In this document: one piece after another, positions 1 through 8,142 of the stretch
Layout: each line of letters begins with the position of its first letter
Numbering within the stretch: the first letter of the stretch is position 1
Origin: an uncultured Paludibacter sp.
GTDB taxonomy: Bacteria; Bacteroidota; Bacteroidia; Bacteroidales; Paludibacteraceae
Length of the DNA stretch: 60,515 nucleotides
Reading direction: 5' to 3'
Assembly: GCA_900498215.1 (NCBI GenBank)
Contig: LR026962.1
Span: forward strand, 1,420,263-1,480,777
Notes under the pieces: model-generated
Database searches by the model: none
The model's input: only the letters and a program-made list of their open reading frames with translations
What the model was told of the DNA's origin: nothing
Translations under genes and position numbers: made by a program

Positions 1-381
1 ATTCCGGTTGATGAATCTTTAGTTTACGAATGTGATACTCGAGATAAAGCCATAACGCTTACTCCCGAGGTGTTAAAAAGAGAAAATCCTCCCGATGCTT
101 TTTTTGCCATTAACGACCATACTGCAACAGGAATTTTATATGCTGTTAAAAGAGCTGGGCTCTGCGTCCCGGAAGATATATCCATTTGTGGATTTTCGGG
201 CGGAGATTTAGCTATTGCATGTGATCCTATGCTTACTACCGTAGAACAACATGGTTATGAGTTGGGCAGAATCGCAGCGCGTCTATTAATAGACAAGATT
301 AAAGGAATTACCCACGGACAATACACAAACAGAATTGTAAAAACAAAACTGATGGTAAGAGGAACCACGAAACCGATTTGA
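1..381 (+). CDS. LacI-family transcriptional regulator, C-terminal part
   Basis: The reading frame is open from the first base, so the gene starts upstream of the window; 126 codons remain before TGA. The residues match the periplasmic-binding-protein-like effector domain of LacI/GalR regulators: PPDAFFAINDHTATGIL, then PEDISICGFSGG, then a TTVEQHGYELGRIAARLLID segment near the end. The DNA-binding N-terminus is not visible. The family binds a sugar or sugar-phosphate and releases an operator. Because the next genes are a sugar transporter and two GH13 enzymes, I infer that it controls malto-oligosaccharide use. Family assignment is firm; the target genes are inferred from position. Confidence 0.88.
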   Translation: MPVDESLVYECDTRDKAITLTPEVLKRENPPDAFFAINDHTATGILYAVKRAGLCVPEDISICGFSGGDLAIACDPMLTTVEQHGYELGRIAARLLIDKIKGITHGQYTNRIVKTKLMVRGTTKPI

Positions 382-390
382 TTTTTCCAA

Positions 391-432
391 GTTTAGAGTT
401 CCGTGTTCCGTGTTTCGAGTTTTTAGTTCTAA
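391..432. repeat. Heptanucleotide tandem array, block 1 (six units)
   Basis: Six adjacent 7-nt units of form GTTYNNN (for example GTTCCGT twice in a row, then GTTTCGA) lie 10 bases after the LacI stop. Read on the minus strand the units are of form NNNRAAC, which resembles the CCCGAAA array at 571-598. The two arrays therefore face each other around the short remnant at 465-527. Confidence 0.8.
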
Positions 433-464
433 TTTTTTATTTCTAACTTTTAATTTTATGTGTT

Positions 465-527
465 ATGACTACCATTCAACATTTTGAGGATTTGGAAATT
501 AGGCAGGAAGCCCAAAAAGAACGATAA
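465..527 (+). pseudogene. N-terminal remnant of a four-helix-bundle (S23/IVP-type) protein
   Basis: A 20-codon frame beginning ATG encodes TTIQHFEDLEIRQEAQKER and then stops. The HFEDLE(I/V)WQEA pattern is the characteristic N-terminus of the small four-helix-bundle proteins related to 23S rRNA intervening-sequence proteins, normally about 120 residues long. Here only the first helix start is left, with Arg where Trp is usual. It lies between two oppositely oriented heptanucleotide arrays. Identification rests on one short motif, so it is moderately supported. Confidence 0.5.
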
Positions 528-550
528 TAACAAAAACAAAAAAAATAATA

Positions 551-2101
551 ATGAATAATATCACAACTAACCCGAAACCCGAAACCCGAAACCCGAAACC
601 AAAATTGAGTTTCTGGCAAATTTGGAATATGAGTTTCGGATTTCTTGGCATCCAGTTTGGATTTGCCCTACAAAACGCCAATGTAAGCCGAATATTTGAA
701 AGTCTTGGAGCTGACATATCGAATATTCCTATCCTATGGTTGGCAGCGCCTGTTACAGGACTTATAATACAACCTATTATCGGACATTGGAGCGATAAAA
801 CCTGGAATAAACTTGGCAGGAGAAAACCATTCTTCTTAACCGGAGCCATTCTGGCGTCTTCTGCTCTGCTTTTTATGCCAAATTCACCTGCCCTTTGGAT
901 TGCTGCCGGAACATTGTGGATTATGGATGCTTCTATTAATATTTCGATGGAACCGTTCCGGGCGTTTGTGGGCGATATGCTTCCTTCTGAGCAACGTACA
1001 CTTGGTTTTTCTATGCAGAGTTTTTTTATTGGATTAGGTGCTGTTGCGGGTTCTGCATTACCTTATGTATTAACAAACTGGTTTCAGGTTTCAAATGTTC
1101 CGTATGAAAATCAGGTAATTCCGGATACAGTTCGTTGGGCATTTTACATTGGCGGTTTCGTTTTTATTTTATCCGTTTTAGTTACCATTTTTTCCACTAA
1201 AGAATACTCACCGGAGGAATTAGAAAATTTTGAAACCGAAAATAAGCAAATCCTACAAGAAAAAGTTATAGATAAAAATGTTTCTCCGTCCAAATTTCAG
1301 AAATTCGGTTTACTGTTTAGCATTTTTGGACTTTTGATTGTTGCTTGGGTTTATTATTTTAAACAAGACGTTCAAATTTACGTATTGGGAGGATTATTTA
1401 TTTTGGTTTCAATTTTATTTTTCCTTACCGCCTTTTTCCGAAAAAAAGAAAGCAAGAATGGAATGACCGAAATTATGACCGATTTAATGAATATGCCTCG
1501 CACAATGGGACAATTAGCAGTTGTACAATTTTTTACTTGGACAGCTTTATTTGCTATGTGGATTTACTCTACGCCTGCGATTACTCAATATCACTACAAT
1601 GCAACCGATACTAAATCGGCATTTTATAACGAAGGAGCCAATTGGGTAGGAGTTCTTTTTGGAGCGTACAGTCTTTTCGCGGCGTTAACTGCGTTTCTCC
1701 TTCCGGTTTTGGCAAAAAAAATCTCCAGAAAGTATACACACCTTATCTCGTTGATAATTGGAGGAATAGGAATGATATCAATAATTATTTTTAAAGATCC
1801 GAAATTACTGTTAATCAGTATGTTTGGCGTAGGTATAGCTTGGGCGAGTATACTTTCTATGCCGTATGCAATGCTCACAGGCGCACTTCCGCCTGCAAAA
1901 ATGGGTACCTATATGGGAATTTTCAATTTTTTTATCGTTTTACCGCAAATTCTCGCCGCAACCATTTTAGGAAGTATCACAAAACATATTTTCCACAATC
2001 ATCCGATTTATACGCTTGTGTTTGGCGGCTGTTCGTTAATTATTGCAGGAATTCTCACATTGATTGTACAAGATAATGACGACCCTATACATAAGAAATA
2101 A
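551..2101 (+). CDS. SLC45-like MFS sugar (maltose-type) transporter
   Basis: 516 residues with about twelve hydrophobic segments. The N-terminal core LSFWQIWNMSFGFLGIQFG and the loop IGHWSDKTWNKLGRRKP (MFS signature between TM2 and TM3) are typical of the GPH/SLC45-like transporters found beside maltose and starch genes in Bacteroidota. A charged insert with predicted soluble residues (about 215-245) forms the central loop. Expected role: import of maltose or malto-oligosaccharides across the inner membrane, feeding on products of the two downstream GH13 enzymes. Codons 7-16 are made of four 7-nt repeats, so any copy gain or loss shifts the frame; the conserved protein starts only at about residue 19. 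Its stop codon overlaps a palindromic repeat (2100-2129). Confidence 0.85.
   Translation: MNNITTNPKPETRNPKPKLSFWQIWNMSFGFLGIQFGFALQNANVSRIFESLGADISNIPILWLAAPVTGLIIQPIIGHWSDKTWNKLGRRKPFFLTGAILASSALLFMPNSPALWIAAGTLWIMDASINISMEPFRAFVGDMLPSEQRTLGFSMQSFFIGLGAVAGSALPYVLTNWFQVSNVPYENQVIPDTVRWAFYIGGFVFILSVLVTIFSTKEYSPEELENFETENKQILQEKVIDKNVSPSKFQKFGLLFSIFGLLIVAWVYYFKQDVQIYVLGGLFILVSILFFLTAFFRKKESKNGMTEIMTDLMNMPRTMGQLAVVQFFTWTALFAMWIYSTPAITQYHYNATDTKSAFYNEGANWVGVLFGAYSLFAALTAFLLPVLAKKISRKYTHLISLIIGGIGMISIIIFKDPKLLLISMFGVGIAWASILSMPYAMLTGALPPAKMGTYMGIFNFFIVLPQILAATILGSITKHIFHNHPIYTLVFGGCSLIIAGILTLIVQDNDDPIHKK
571..598 (+). repeat. Heptanucleotide tandem array, block 2 (CCCGAAA x4), inside coding sequence
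   Basis: Four perfect CCCGAAA copies begin 20 bases after the ATG of the transporter gene. Seven is not a multiple of three, so slippage would switch the downstream frame on or off. The encoded residues (NPKPETRNPKPK) are not conserved in the transporter family. Confidence 0.9.
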
Positions 2102-2129
2102 GCCCCCTAAATCCCCCACAGGGGGACTT
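2100..2129. repeat. Palindromic GC-rich repeat after the transporter gene
   Basis: The sequence starts AAGCCCCCTAAATCCCCC and ends AGGGGGACTT. It includes the last two bases of the transporter stop codon. A closely related copy lies in the opposite orientation at 2251-2279, inside the next gene. It could also act as a weak transcription attenuator. Confidence 0.7.
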
Positions 2130-2177
2130 AATTTAAAGTTGAAAAACTAAATACTCGATTAATCATTTTTTACTCCT

Positions 2178-4289
2178 ATGAAAAAGCATTTTTATCTCAT
2201 CACAATCTTAATACTTCTATCTCAATTTCCAATTAGTGCAAAAATTGAAAAAGTCCCACAAGGGGGATTTAAGGGGCTTCAACATATTGAACCAACCTAC
2301 TGGTGGACAAATATGCGAAATCCCGAACTGCAAATTATGCTTCACGGAAAAGATATTTCAAAATACGATGTAACAATCAATTATCCGGGCATTATTATTT
2401 CAGATAAAAAAACTACCGACAATCCGAATTATCTTTTTTTATACATTAACATCAATAAAGAGACAAAAGCCGGATTTTTTAATATTGAACTCAAAAACGG
2501 AAAGAAAAAACAAATTGTCAAATACGAACTCAAGGAACGAAAACCAAATTCTGCCAATCGGGAAAGTTTTTCAGAAAAAGACAATGTTTATTTGATTATG
2601 CCCGATAGGTTTGCCAATGGAAATCCTCAAAACGACAGTGTAACGGGTTATTTTCAAGGAGTAAACCGTGGCAATTTGTCTTTTCGTCAGGGAGGCGATA
2701 TTGAAGGAATGATACAAAAAATTCCATATTTGGCCGATTTGGGAATTACCGCGTTGTGGACAACTCCTCTTTTTGACGATAACGACACGCAGTATTCCTA
2801 TCATCATTATGCCGCCACCGATTATTACAAAATCGATCCGCGGCTGGGAACCAATGACGATTATTTACGGCTTTCGGAAAAGGCTGCAAAATACGGTATC
2901 AAAATGATTATTGACGTTGTTCCAAATCATTGCGGAGGACAACATTGGTGGATGAAAGATATCCCGTCAAAAGATTGGTTTAATACGTGGACTACATATA
3001 CCTCTTCAAATTACAGAATTACAGCTTGGACTGATCCTCACGCAAGCGAAAGCGACCGTTACAAACTTACTCACGGCTGGTTTGCGCCAAATATGCCCGA
3101 TTTGAATTTGAGCAATCCTCTGCTTTTTGATTATTTGCGTCAGGTTTATGTGTTTTGGATAGAAAAAGCGGAAATCGCAGGAATGCGTGTAGATACGTAT
3201 CCTTACAACGATATTCACGTAGCAAGTAACTTTATTCAATCTATTTGCAACGAATATCCAAAGATGAACGTGGTTGGCGAATGTTGGGTAAAAACACCCG
3301 CCGAAACTGCATATTATCAAAGCGGAAATAATAATAAAGACGGTTTCGACAGCCATTTGCAAAGTGTGATGGATTTTATGTTAAAAGATAAATTAAGCGA
3401 AGTATTTAATGAAAATGAGGGCTGGGATACAGGAACAGCTAATTTTTACAGCCATTTCGCGCAGGATTTTGTCTATCCAAATACAAATATGATTATGAAT
3501 TTTGTTGATAATCATGATATTGACCGATATTCCATATCGGTAAAAGGAGATGTGAAAAAATACAAAATGGGACTGGCGATGCTCATTGCTTCGCGCGGTT
3601 ATCCTCAAATTTATTACGGAACCGAAATTATGATGGAGGGAATTCCCGGGGATTATCAGGGACATCGTTTTGATTTCCCGGGAGGTTGGAACGAAGATAA
3701 ACACAATGCTTTTACGGCGGAAGGACGTACGGAAAAAGAAAATGAAGTGTTCGACTATTTGAAATCGCTGTTGAATTATCGAAAAAATAATTCCGTGCTT
3801 CAATCGGGAAAAATGACCCAGTTTATTCCCGAAAACGGAATGTATGTTTTCTTCCGTCAAAACAGTGAAAAAACGGTGATGGTAATTTGCAATAACAACG
3901 AAAAAGAAACCGTTTTATCCACAGCACGTTTCACAGAATGTATCAAAAACTTCAAATCGGGTACAGATATTACTTGCGGAAAAATATATGATATTCAAAA
4001 TCAAATCAACGTGGAAGGAAAAACTGTTTTGTTGTTGGAATTAAGTTATGATGATATTCAAAATAAAGTTATGAATGGTTTTGAAATTTTAAAAAGTTTC
4101 AAAACCAAATTCAATTATGATGCAGAGTTGATAATTTTAAATGGAATTCCATATGGTGGTAATGAATTAAATAGAATTGAAATTAGTTTGAACGAGATTA
4201 AATCTATTGATTATTTACATCAACAAAAAATAAACAGCATTTCTGAAAAGCAATTTGAAAAAGGCGTCATTGTAATAGTAACGAAATAA
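2178..4289 (+). CDS. Secreted GH13 neopullulanase/cyclomaltodextrinase-like enzyme (SusA-like)
   Basis: 703 residues with a signal peptide (about 1-22, hydrophobic LITILILLSQFPISA). An N-terminal immunoglobulin-like domain with EPTYWWTNMRNPELQIM is typical of cyclomaltodextrinase/SusA enzymes. The GH13 barrel follows, with DVVPNHCG (region I), GMRVDTYPYND (region II, nucleophile D339), GECW (acid/base E368) and DNHD (region IV, D447). Expected role: periplasmic hydrolysis of malto-oligosaccharides, feeding the upstream transporter. Two oddities: residues 25-35 (KVPQGGFKGLQ) are encoded by a palindromic repeat inserted after the signal peptide, and about 85 residues after the catalytic part (from about 618) lack an obvious GH13 counterpart and run to the transposase cassette. 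Confidence 0.9.
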   Translation: MKKHFYLITILILLSQFPISAKIEKVPQGGFKGLQHIEPTYWWTNMRNPELQIMLHGKDISKYDVTINYPGIIISDKKTTDNPNYLFLYININKETKAGFFNIELKNGKKKQIVKYELKERKPNSANRESFSEKDNVYLIMPDRFANGNPQNDSVTGYFQGVNRGNLSFRQGGDIEGMIQKIPYLADLGITALWTTPLFDDNDTQYSYHHYAATDYYKIDPRLGTNDDYLRLSEKAAKYGIKMIIDVVPNHCGGQHWWMKDIPSKDWFNTWTTYTSSNYRITAWTDPHASESDRYKLTHGWFAPNMPDLNLSNPLLFDYLRQVYVFWIEKAEIAGMRVDTYPYNDIHVASNFIQSICNEYPKMNVVGECWVKTPAETAYYQSGNNNKDGFDSHLQSVMDFMLKDKLSEVFNENEGWDTGTANFYSHFAQDFVYPNTNMIMNFVDNHDIDRYSISVKGDVKKYKMGLAMLIASRGYPQIYYGTEIMMEGIPGDYQGHRFDFPGGWNEDKHNAFTAEGRTEKENEVFDYLKSLLNYRKNNSVLQSGKMTQFIPENGMYVFFRQNSEKTVMVICNNNEKETVLSTARFTECIKNFKSGTDITCGKIYDIQNQINVEGKTVLLLELSYDDIQNKVMNGFEILKSFKTKFNYDAELIILNGIPYGGNELNRIEISLNEIKSIDYLHQQKINSISEKQFEKGVIVIVTK
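2251..2279 (+). repeat. In-frame palindromic repeat copy inside the GH13 gene
   Basis: Starts AAGTCCCACAAGGGGGATTT and ends AAGGGGCTT. Its reverse complement closely matches the element at 2100-2129. It encodes VPQGGFKGL just after the signal peptide, where related enzymes run almost directly from the signal peptide into the EPxxWW motif. The insertion keeps the frame. Confidence 0.7.
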
Positions 4290-4290
4290 A

Positions 4291-4968
4291 AAAATGTCCT
4301 GAAGGGACATTTTAATTCAACCCAACGTAAAAACGTTGGGTAAACAAATAACAATAACCAAAGCCCTGAAAGGGCGATTGAATGCAACGTTGAATATGGC
4401 ACAATCGTTATCAAAACAATATATGCATATTATTTTTCACATTAAAACCACAAGTGTGAAAATCCGTTCAAAAGAAAAACAAGAATTGTACGCATACATT
4501 GGCGCTATAATCAAAGATAAGTAATCTATTCCGATTATTATTAATGGAGTAGAAGACCATATTCATATTTTATGTGTACTTTCTAAAAACATTTCATTAG
4601 CTGATTTTTTAGAAGACATTAAAAAATATAGCAGTCGTTGGATAAAAACAAAAGACTATTATTATAAAAATTTTGCTTGGCAAGGAGGATATGGAGGTTT
4701 TTCTGTTAGTCCTTCGTTGCACGATAAGACAAAGAAATACATTGAAAATCAGGAAGAACATCATAAAAAAATGACGTTCAGAGAAGAATATTTGTTGTTT
4801 TTGAAACAACACGATATTGAATATGACGAAAATTATTTGTGGACGGACTAAAAACGCCCCCTGCCTGCCGCAAGCAGGTTTCAGGGCTCATTTTATATGT
4901 TATCACGAAACCCAACGTTTTCACGTTGGGCTAAATTAATCCCGATAGTTATCGGGTGGCTTTCAGCC
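4291..4968 (+). mobile_element. REP-type hairpin cassette around an IS200-like (RAYT) transposase
   Basis: On the left are hairpins ATGTCC/GGACAT (4294-4310), CCCAACGT/ACGTTGGG (4321-4340) and GCCCT/AGGGC (4363-4375). On the right, an imperfect stem (about 4858-4888) is followed by CCCAACGT/ACGTTGGG (4911-4930), CCCGAT/ATCGGG (4941-4956) and GGCT/AGCC (4958-4968). The same CCCAACGT hairpin occurs on both sides of the transposase frame, as expected for a REP-associated tyrosine transposase with its cognate palindromes. The left hairpin starts one base after the GH13 stop and may double as its terminator. Confidence 0.65.
4396..4851 (+). pseudogene. IS200-like/REP-associated tyrosine transposase, interrupted by one stop
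   Basis: Starting at the ATG of MAQSLSKQYMHIIFHIKTT, the frame runs 42 codons to TAA at 4522-4524. It then continues in the same frame for 108 codons to TAA at 4849-4851. The continued part has the HUH motif DHIHIL, the WQGGYGGFSVSPS segment and KYIENQEEHH with the expected catalytic Tyr of the Y1 transposase family. Total length, about 151 codons, is normal. A single nonsense codon after KDK therefore breaks an otherwise intact gene. A sequencing error or readthrough is possible; a recently inactivated transposase is the simplest reading. Confidence 0.8.
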
Positions 4969-5002
4969 AAAAATATGATAAATAATTAATCTCTATAAAC
5001 AT

Positions 5003-7366
5003 ATGAAAACCAAACTTTCAATTATTCTATTTGCCGTTTTGACACTGTCAGCTTGTCAAAAACCGGCATTAAATCTTCCTGCCGATAATGAAAACAATCG
5101 AAATTTGAACACATTACTCACTTTGAAAATAGGTAATGATACTGTTTTCACTCAAGATTACATTCTCAATCCAAATGAAATTGACAGTGTAAGTTCCTTT
5201 GACGTAAAACCAGTTTTGACGGACAAAAAAACTAAAATGATGCTGAATGTTTCGCCACAAACACCTGCATTTTTTAACATAACTATTTGGGTGAAAGGAG
5301 TTCCATATTCCATACCGTGTCGAAAAACCGATAAGATTGATTATAAATTTACATTCGATCCGCAAGGAAAAACATACAAACGTGTTCAAATTGCCGGACA
5401 AATGAACGATTGGGCGCCAAATCTTTCACCTGATTTACAACTCAACGAAAAAGGAATTTATGAAGTTACGCTGAATTTAAGTCCGGGTTCTTATTTGTAT
5501 CAAATGTTGATTGACGGCGATCAAAACCACGATCCAAACAATCCGAATAAAGTGGATAACGGTTACGGAAAATTTAATTCCATTCTGCAAGTTGCCGGAA
5601 ATACCGATAAATATCCTGTATTAACTACTGACAAAATTGAAACCGGAAAATTTACCGTTATGGCAGAAAAAAATCCGTCAAAAGTATTTGTTTACTGGCA
5701 AAATTATTTGTTGCCCGAAAAGTTTGCAAAAATTGAAAACGGAATAATTTCCATTCATATCCCACAAGAAGCCGCCACGCTTGAACGCTCTTACATTCGT
5801 GTTTGGACAAGCAACGAATTTGGAGTAAGTAACGATTTGCTTATCCCGTTACAAAAAGGAGAAGTATTGACTTCCGCCTCTGAAATCACCCGTCAAGACC
5901 GACACGCGCAAATTATTTATTTTATGTTGATTGACCGCTTTAAGAATGGAGATACCACCAACGATCATCCGATAAATCGTCCCGATGTAAATCCCAAAGT
6001 GGACTTTTTTGGAGGAGATTTAGCCGGATTAAAACAAGTAATAGATTCCGGATATTTCAAAAATCTCGGAGTAAATACTCTTTGGATTTCTCCTGTCAAT
6101 CAAAATCCTGACGGACCTTACGGGTATTACGCGCTTATGAAAACCAAGTTTGCCGGATATCACGGATATTGGCCTGTTTCTTCCAGCAAAGTTGATTACC
6201 GTTTTGGTACAAATCAGGAATTGAAAGATTTAGTTGCAGATGCGCACACCAAAAATATGAACATTTTACTCGATTATGTTGCTCATCACGTTCACGAATT
6301 GCATCCGCTTTACAAACAGCATCCCGAATATTTTACATCGCTTTATCTTCCTGACGGGACATTGAATACCGAACGTTGGAACGACCAACGATTAACAACC
6401 TGGTTCGATACATTTATGCCGACACTTGATATGTTCAATCCAAAAGTAGTGGAAATGATGTCGGACAGCGCAATGTATTGGGTGAAAGAATTTAATTTGG
6501 ACGGTTTCCGCCACGATGCTTGCAAACACGTGAAAGAAGATTTTTGGCGTGCTTTAACCTATAAAATTAAAAAAGAAAACAACGGAAAATCACTTTACCA
6601 GATTGGAGAAACGTACGGAAGTCCCGAATTGATAAGCAGTTATTTAAATACGGGAATGCTTGACGGACAATTTGATTTTAACGTGTTTGAAGATGCCAAT
6701 GTGAGTTTTGCAGGCGTGGCTGTTCCCGATTTGCAACGTGTGAGTAATGCTCTTCAAAGCAGTTTCCGCACGTACGGAAGCCATAATTTAATGGGATATA
6801 TTTCAGGAAATCACGACAAACCACGCTTTATGTCGTACGCTTCGGGCGATTTGAAATACGGTGAAGACAGCAAAGCTGTCGGCTGGCAACGAAATATCGG
6901 AATTACCGATAGTACCGCTTACGATAAAATGTCGTTAATGCAAACATTCATTCTTACTATTCCCGGTATTCCTGTAATTTATTATGGCGATGAAATTGGT
7001 ATGACAGGCGCAAATGACCCTGACTGCCGCCGGATGATGCGTTTTGACGGTTGGAACAATCGTGAGAAAAAATTGCACGATATTGTTTCCCGATTGGCAA
7101 ATCTGCGTGAAAATAACCCTGTACTAATTTATGGCGATTTTATCAATCTTCAAACTTCGGTAGATTCGTGGGTTTATGCAAGAAAATACTTTGATAAAGA
7201 AGCGATTGTAATTATCAATAATACAAAACAATCGAAAGATTTTGAAGTGGAAATTCCTGTAAATCTTCAAAAAACATTGAAAGCCACATTTGGAAATAAT
7301 TTCACATTGACCAATGGAAAATTAAAAGTAACTTTGCCGGCATATAGTTCTGAAATTTTAATGTAA
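5003..7366 (+). CDS. GH13 alpha-amylase lipoprotein with an AMPK/CBM48-like starch-binding domain
   Basis: 787 residues. The lipoprotein signal peptide ends in the lipobox LSAC. Around residues 125-200, VQIAGQMNDWAP and GSYLYQMLIDGD show a CBM48/AMPK-like carbohydrate-binding fold. The catalytic GH13 domain begins near IIYFMLIDRFKNGD and has DYVAHHVH (region I), GFRHDACKH (D505), QIGETYG (E536) and SGNHDK (D605). It ends with a C-terminal beta domain. Expected role: cell-surface or periplasmic cleavage of starch or glycogen, supplying the transporter at 551-2101. The transposase cassette now separates it from the first GH13 gene. Specificity (alpha-amylase or maltogenic) cannot be fixed from the sequence alone. 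Confidence 0.88.
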   Translation: MKTKLSIILFAVLTLSACQKPALNLPADNENNRNLNTLLTLKIGNDTVFTQDYILNPNEIDSVSSFDVKPVLTDKKTKMMLNVSPQTPAFFNITIWVKGVPYSIPCRKTDKIDYKFTFDPQGKTYKRVQIAGQMNDWAPNLSPDLQLNEKGIYEVTLNLSPGSYLYQMLIDGDQNHDPNNPNKVDNGYGKFNSILQVAGNTDKYPVLTTDKIETGKFTVMAEKNPSKVFVYWQNYLLPEKFAKIENGIISIHIPQEAATLERSYIRVWTSNEFGVSNDLLIPLQKGEVLTSASEITRQDRHAQIIYFMLIDRFKNGDTTNDHPINRPDVNPKVDFFGGDLAGLKQVIDSGYFKNLGVNTLWISPVNQNPDGPYGYYALMKTKFAGYHGYWPVSSSKVDYRFGTNQELKDLVADAHTKNMNILLDYVAHHVHELHPLYKQHPEYFTSLYLPDGTLNTERWNDQRLTTWFDTFMPTLDMFNPKVVEMMSDSAMYWVKEFNLDGFRHDACKHVKEDFWRALTYKIKKENNGKSLYQIGETYGSPELISSYLNTGMLDGQFDFNVFEDANVSFAGVAVPDLQRVSNALQSSFRTYGSHNLMGYISGNHDKPRFMSYASGDLKYGEDSKAVGWQRNIGITDSTAYDKMSLMQTFILTIPGIPVIYYGDEIGMTGANDPDCRRMMRFDGWNNREKKLHDIVSRLANLRENNPVLIYGDFINLQTSVDSWVYARKYFDKEAIVIINNTKQSKDFEVEIPVNLQKTLKATFGNNFTLTNGKLKVTLPAYSSEILM

Positions 7367-7385
7367 ATCACTGGTAAAATAATTT

Positions 7386-7883
7386 ATGATACAAATCTCC
7401 GATAAAAAACTCGCTTCGGCTGCAGAAAAAGGAATGGACGAATTCCTGAAAGTATTTACCGATGCCTATTTAGAAGTTCTCGGCGGAAATCTTACCGCTG
7501 AAAATATGAATAAACTTAACGGGAACCAACACACGCTTCTCGCCTATCGTTTTCTTACCGAAGAATTAAACGATGGAGGTTTTGTGCAACTCATTCAAAA
7601 CGGTTACGGCGGATACATTTTTGGAAATCCTGTGGCAAAAGCATTGAAACTGATGGGCGCAGCGGAAATGGCAAAAATCATTTACAAGGCAAAAGAAATT
7701 TACGATGCCAACCGGGAGGAATTGGAACGTGAAACCACCGAAGAAGAATTCACGGCAATGTATGTAGATTTTGAGGTATTCGATGAGTTGGAAGAACGAT
7801 ATTTTGAAATTGAAGAGGAGCAAACAGCCATTATTGCTTCGTATGTGGATGATAATATTAAAGAATTTGGAGAGATTGTGTAA
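7386..7883 (+). CDS. DMP19-family (DUF4375) protein
   Basis: 165 residues, acidic, without signal peptide or membrane segment. The central LNDGGFVQLIQNGYGGYIFGNPVAKALKLMGA matches the DMP19/DUF4375 family, whose cellular role is not well defined. The name comes from a DNA-mimic protein, and the acidic C-terminus (ELEERYFEIEEEQ) would suit that, but this is inference. It starts 20 bases after the amylase stop and ends before a terminator, so it may be co-transcribed with the amylase. Confidence 0.75.
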   Translation: MIQISDKKLASAAEKGMDEFLKVFTDAYLEVLGGNLTAENMNKLNGNQHTLLAYRFLTEELNDGGFVQLIQNGYGGYIFGNPVAKALKLMGAAEMAKIIYKAKEIYDANREELERETTEEEFTAMYVDFEVFDELEERYFEIEEEQTAIIASYVDDNIKEFGEIV

Positions 7884-7941
7884 ATAATCAACTAACACTC
7901 ACATAATTATAATAAAAATCTTATCACTAAAAATAAATATA

Positions 7942-7977
7942 GTCTGTCAGTCTAATTTTCTGACAGGCTTTTTTATT
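7942..7977 (+). terminator. Rho-independent terminator after the DMP19 gene
   Basis: CTGTCAG and CTGACAG form the stem with an A/T-rich loop, followed by a run of six T. It separates the amylase/DMP19 unit from dnaK. Confidence 0.75.
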
Positions 7978-8058
7978 TCAAAATTCAAAAGACTGACATT
8001 TTGACATAAAATTACTCCATTTTGGCAAAAACACAGGATTTTCAATGATTTTTACCAA

Positions 8059-8074
8059 TTGGCACATCATTTGA
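8059..8074 (+). promoter_or_regulatory. Sigma-54-like promoter candidate upstream of dnaK
   Basis: TTGGCAC followed five bases later by TTGA resembles the RpoN consensus TGGCAC-N5-TTGC, with A replacing the final C of the -12 element. It lies about 70 bases before the dnaK start. No good TTG-N19-TAnnTTTG promoter was noticed in the same gap. Confidence 0.4.
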
Positions 8075-8142
8075 AAGATTTAATGTGTCTTAAAAAACAA
8101 AATTGAAACAAATAAAAAACAAAATAAATTTTATAACAAATT

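Noticed and set aside
499-849. Minus-strand gene opposite the transporter start
   Set aside because: It is antisense to a well-supported transporter gene and its translation has no family features.
4336-4524. Separate 62-residue gene starting at 4336
   Set aside because: Its first 20 residues come from the hairpin region; the transposase homology begins at the ATG at 4396 and continues past the stop.
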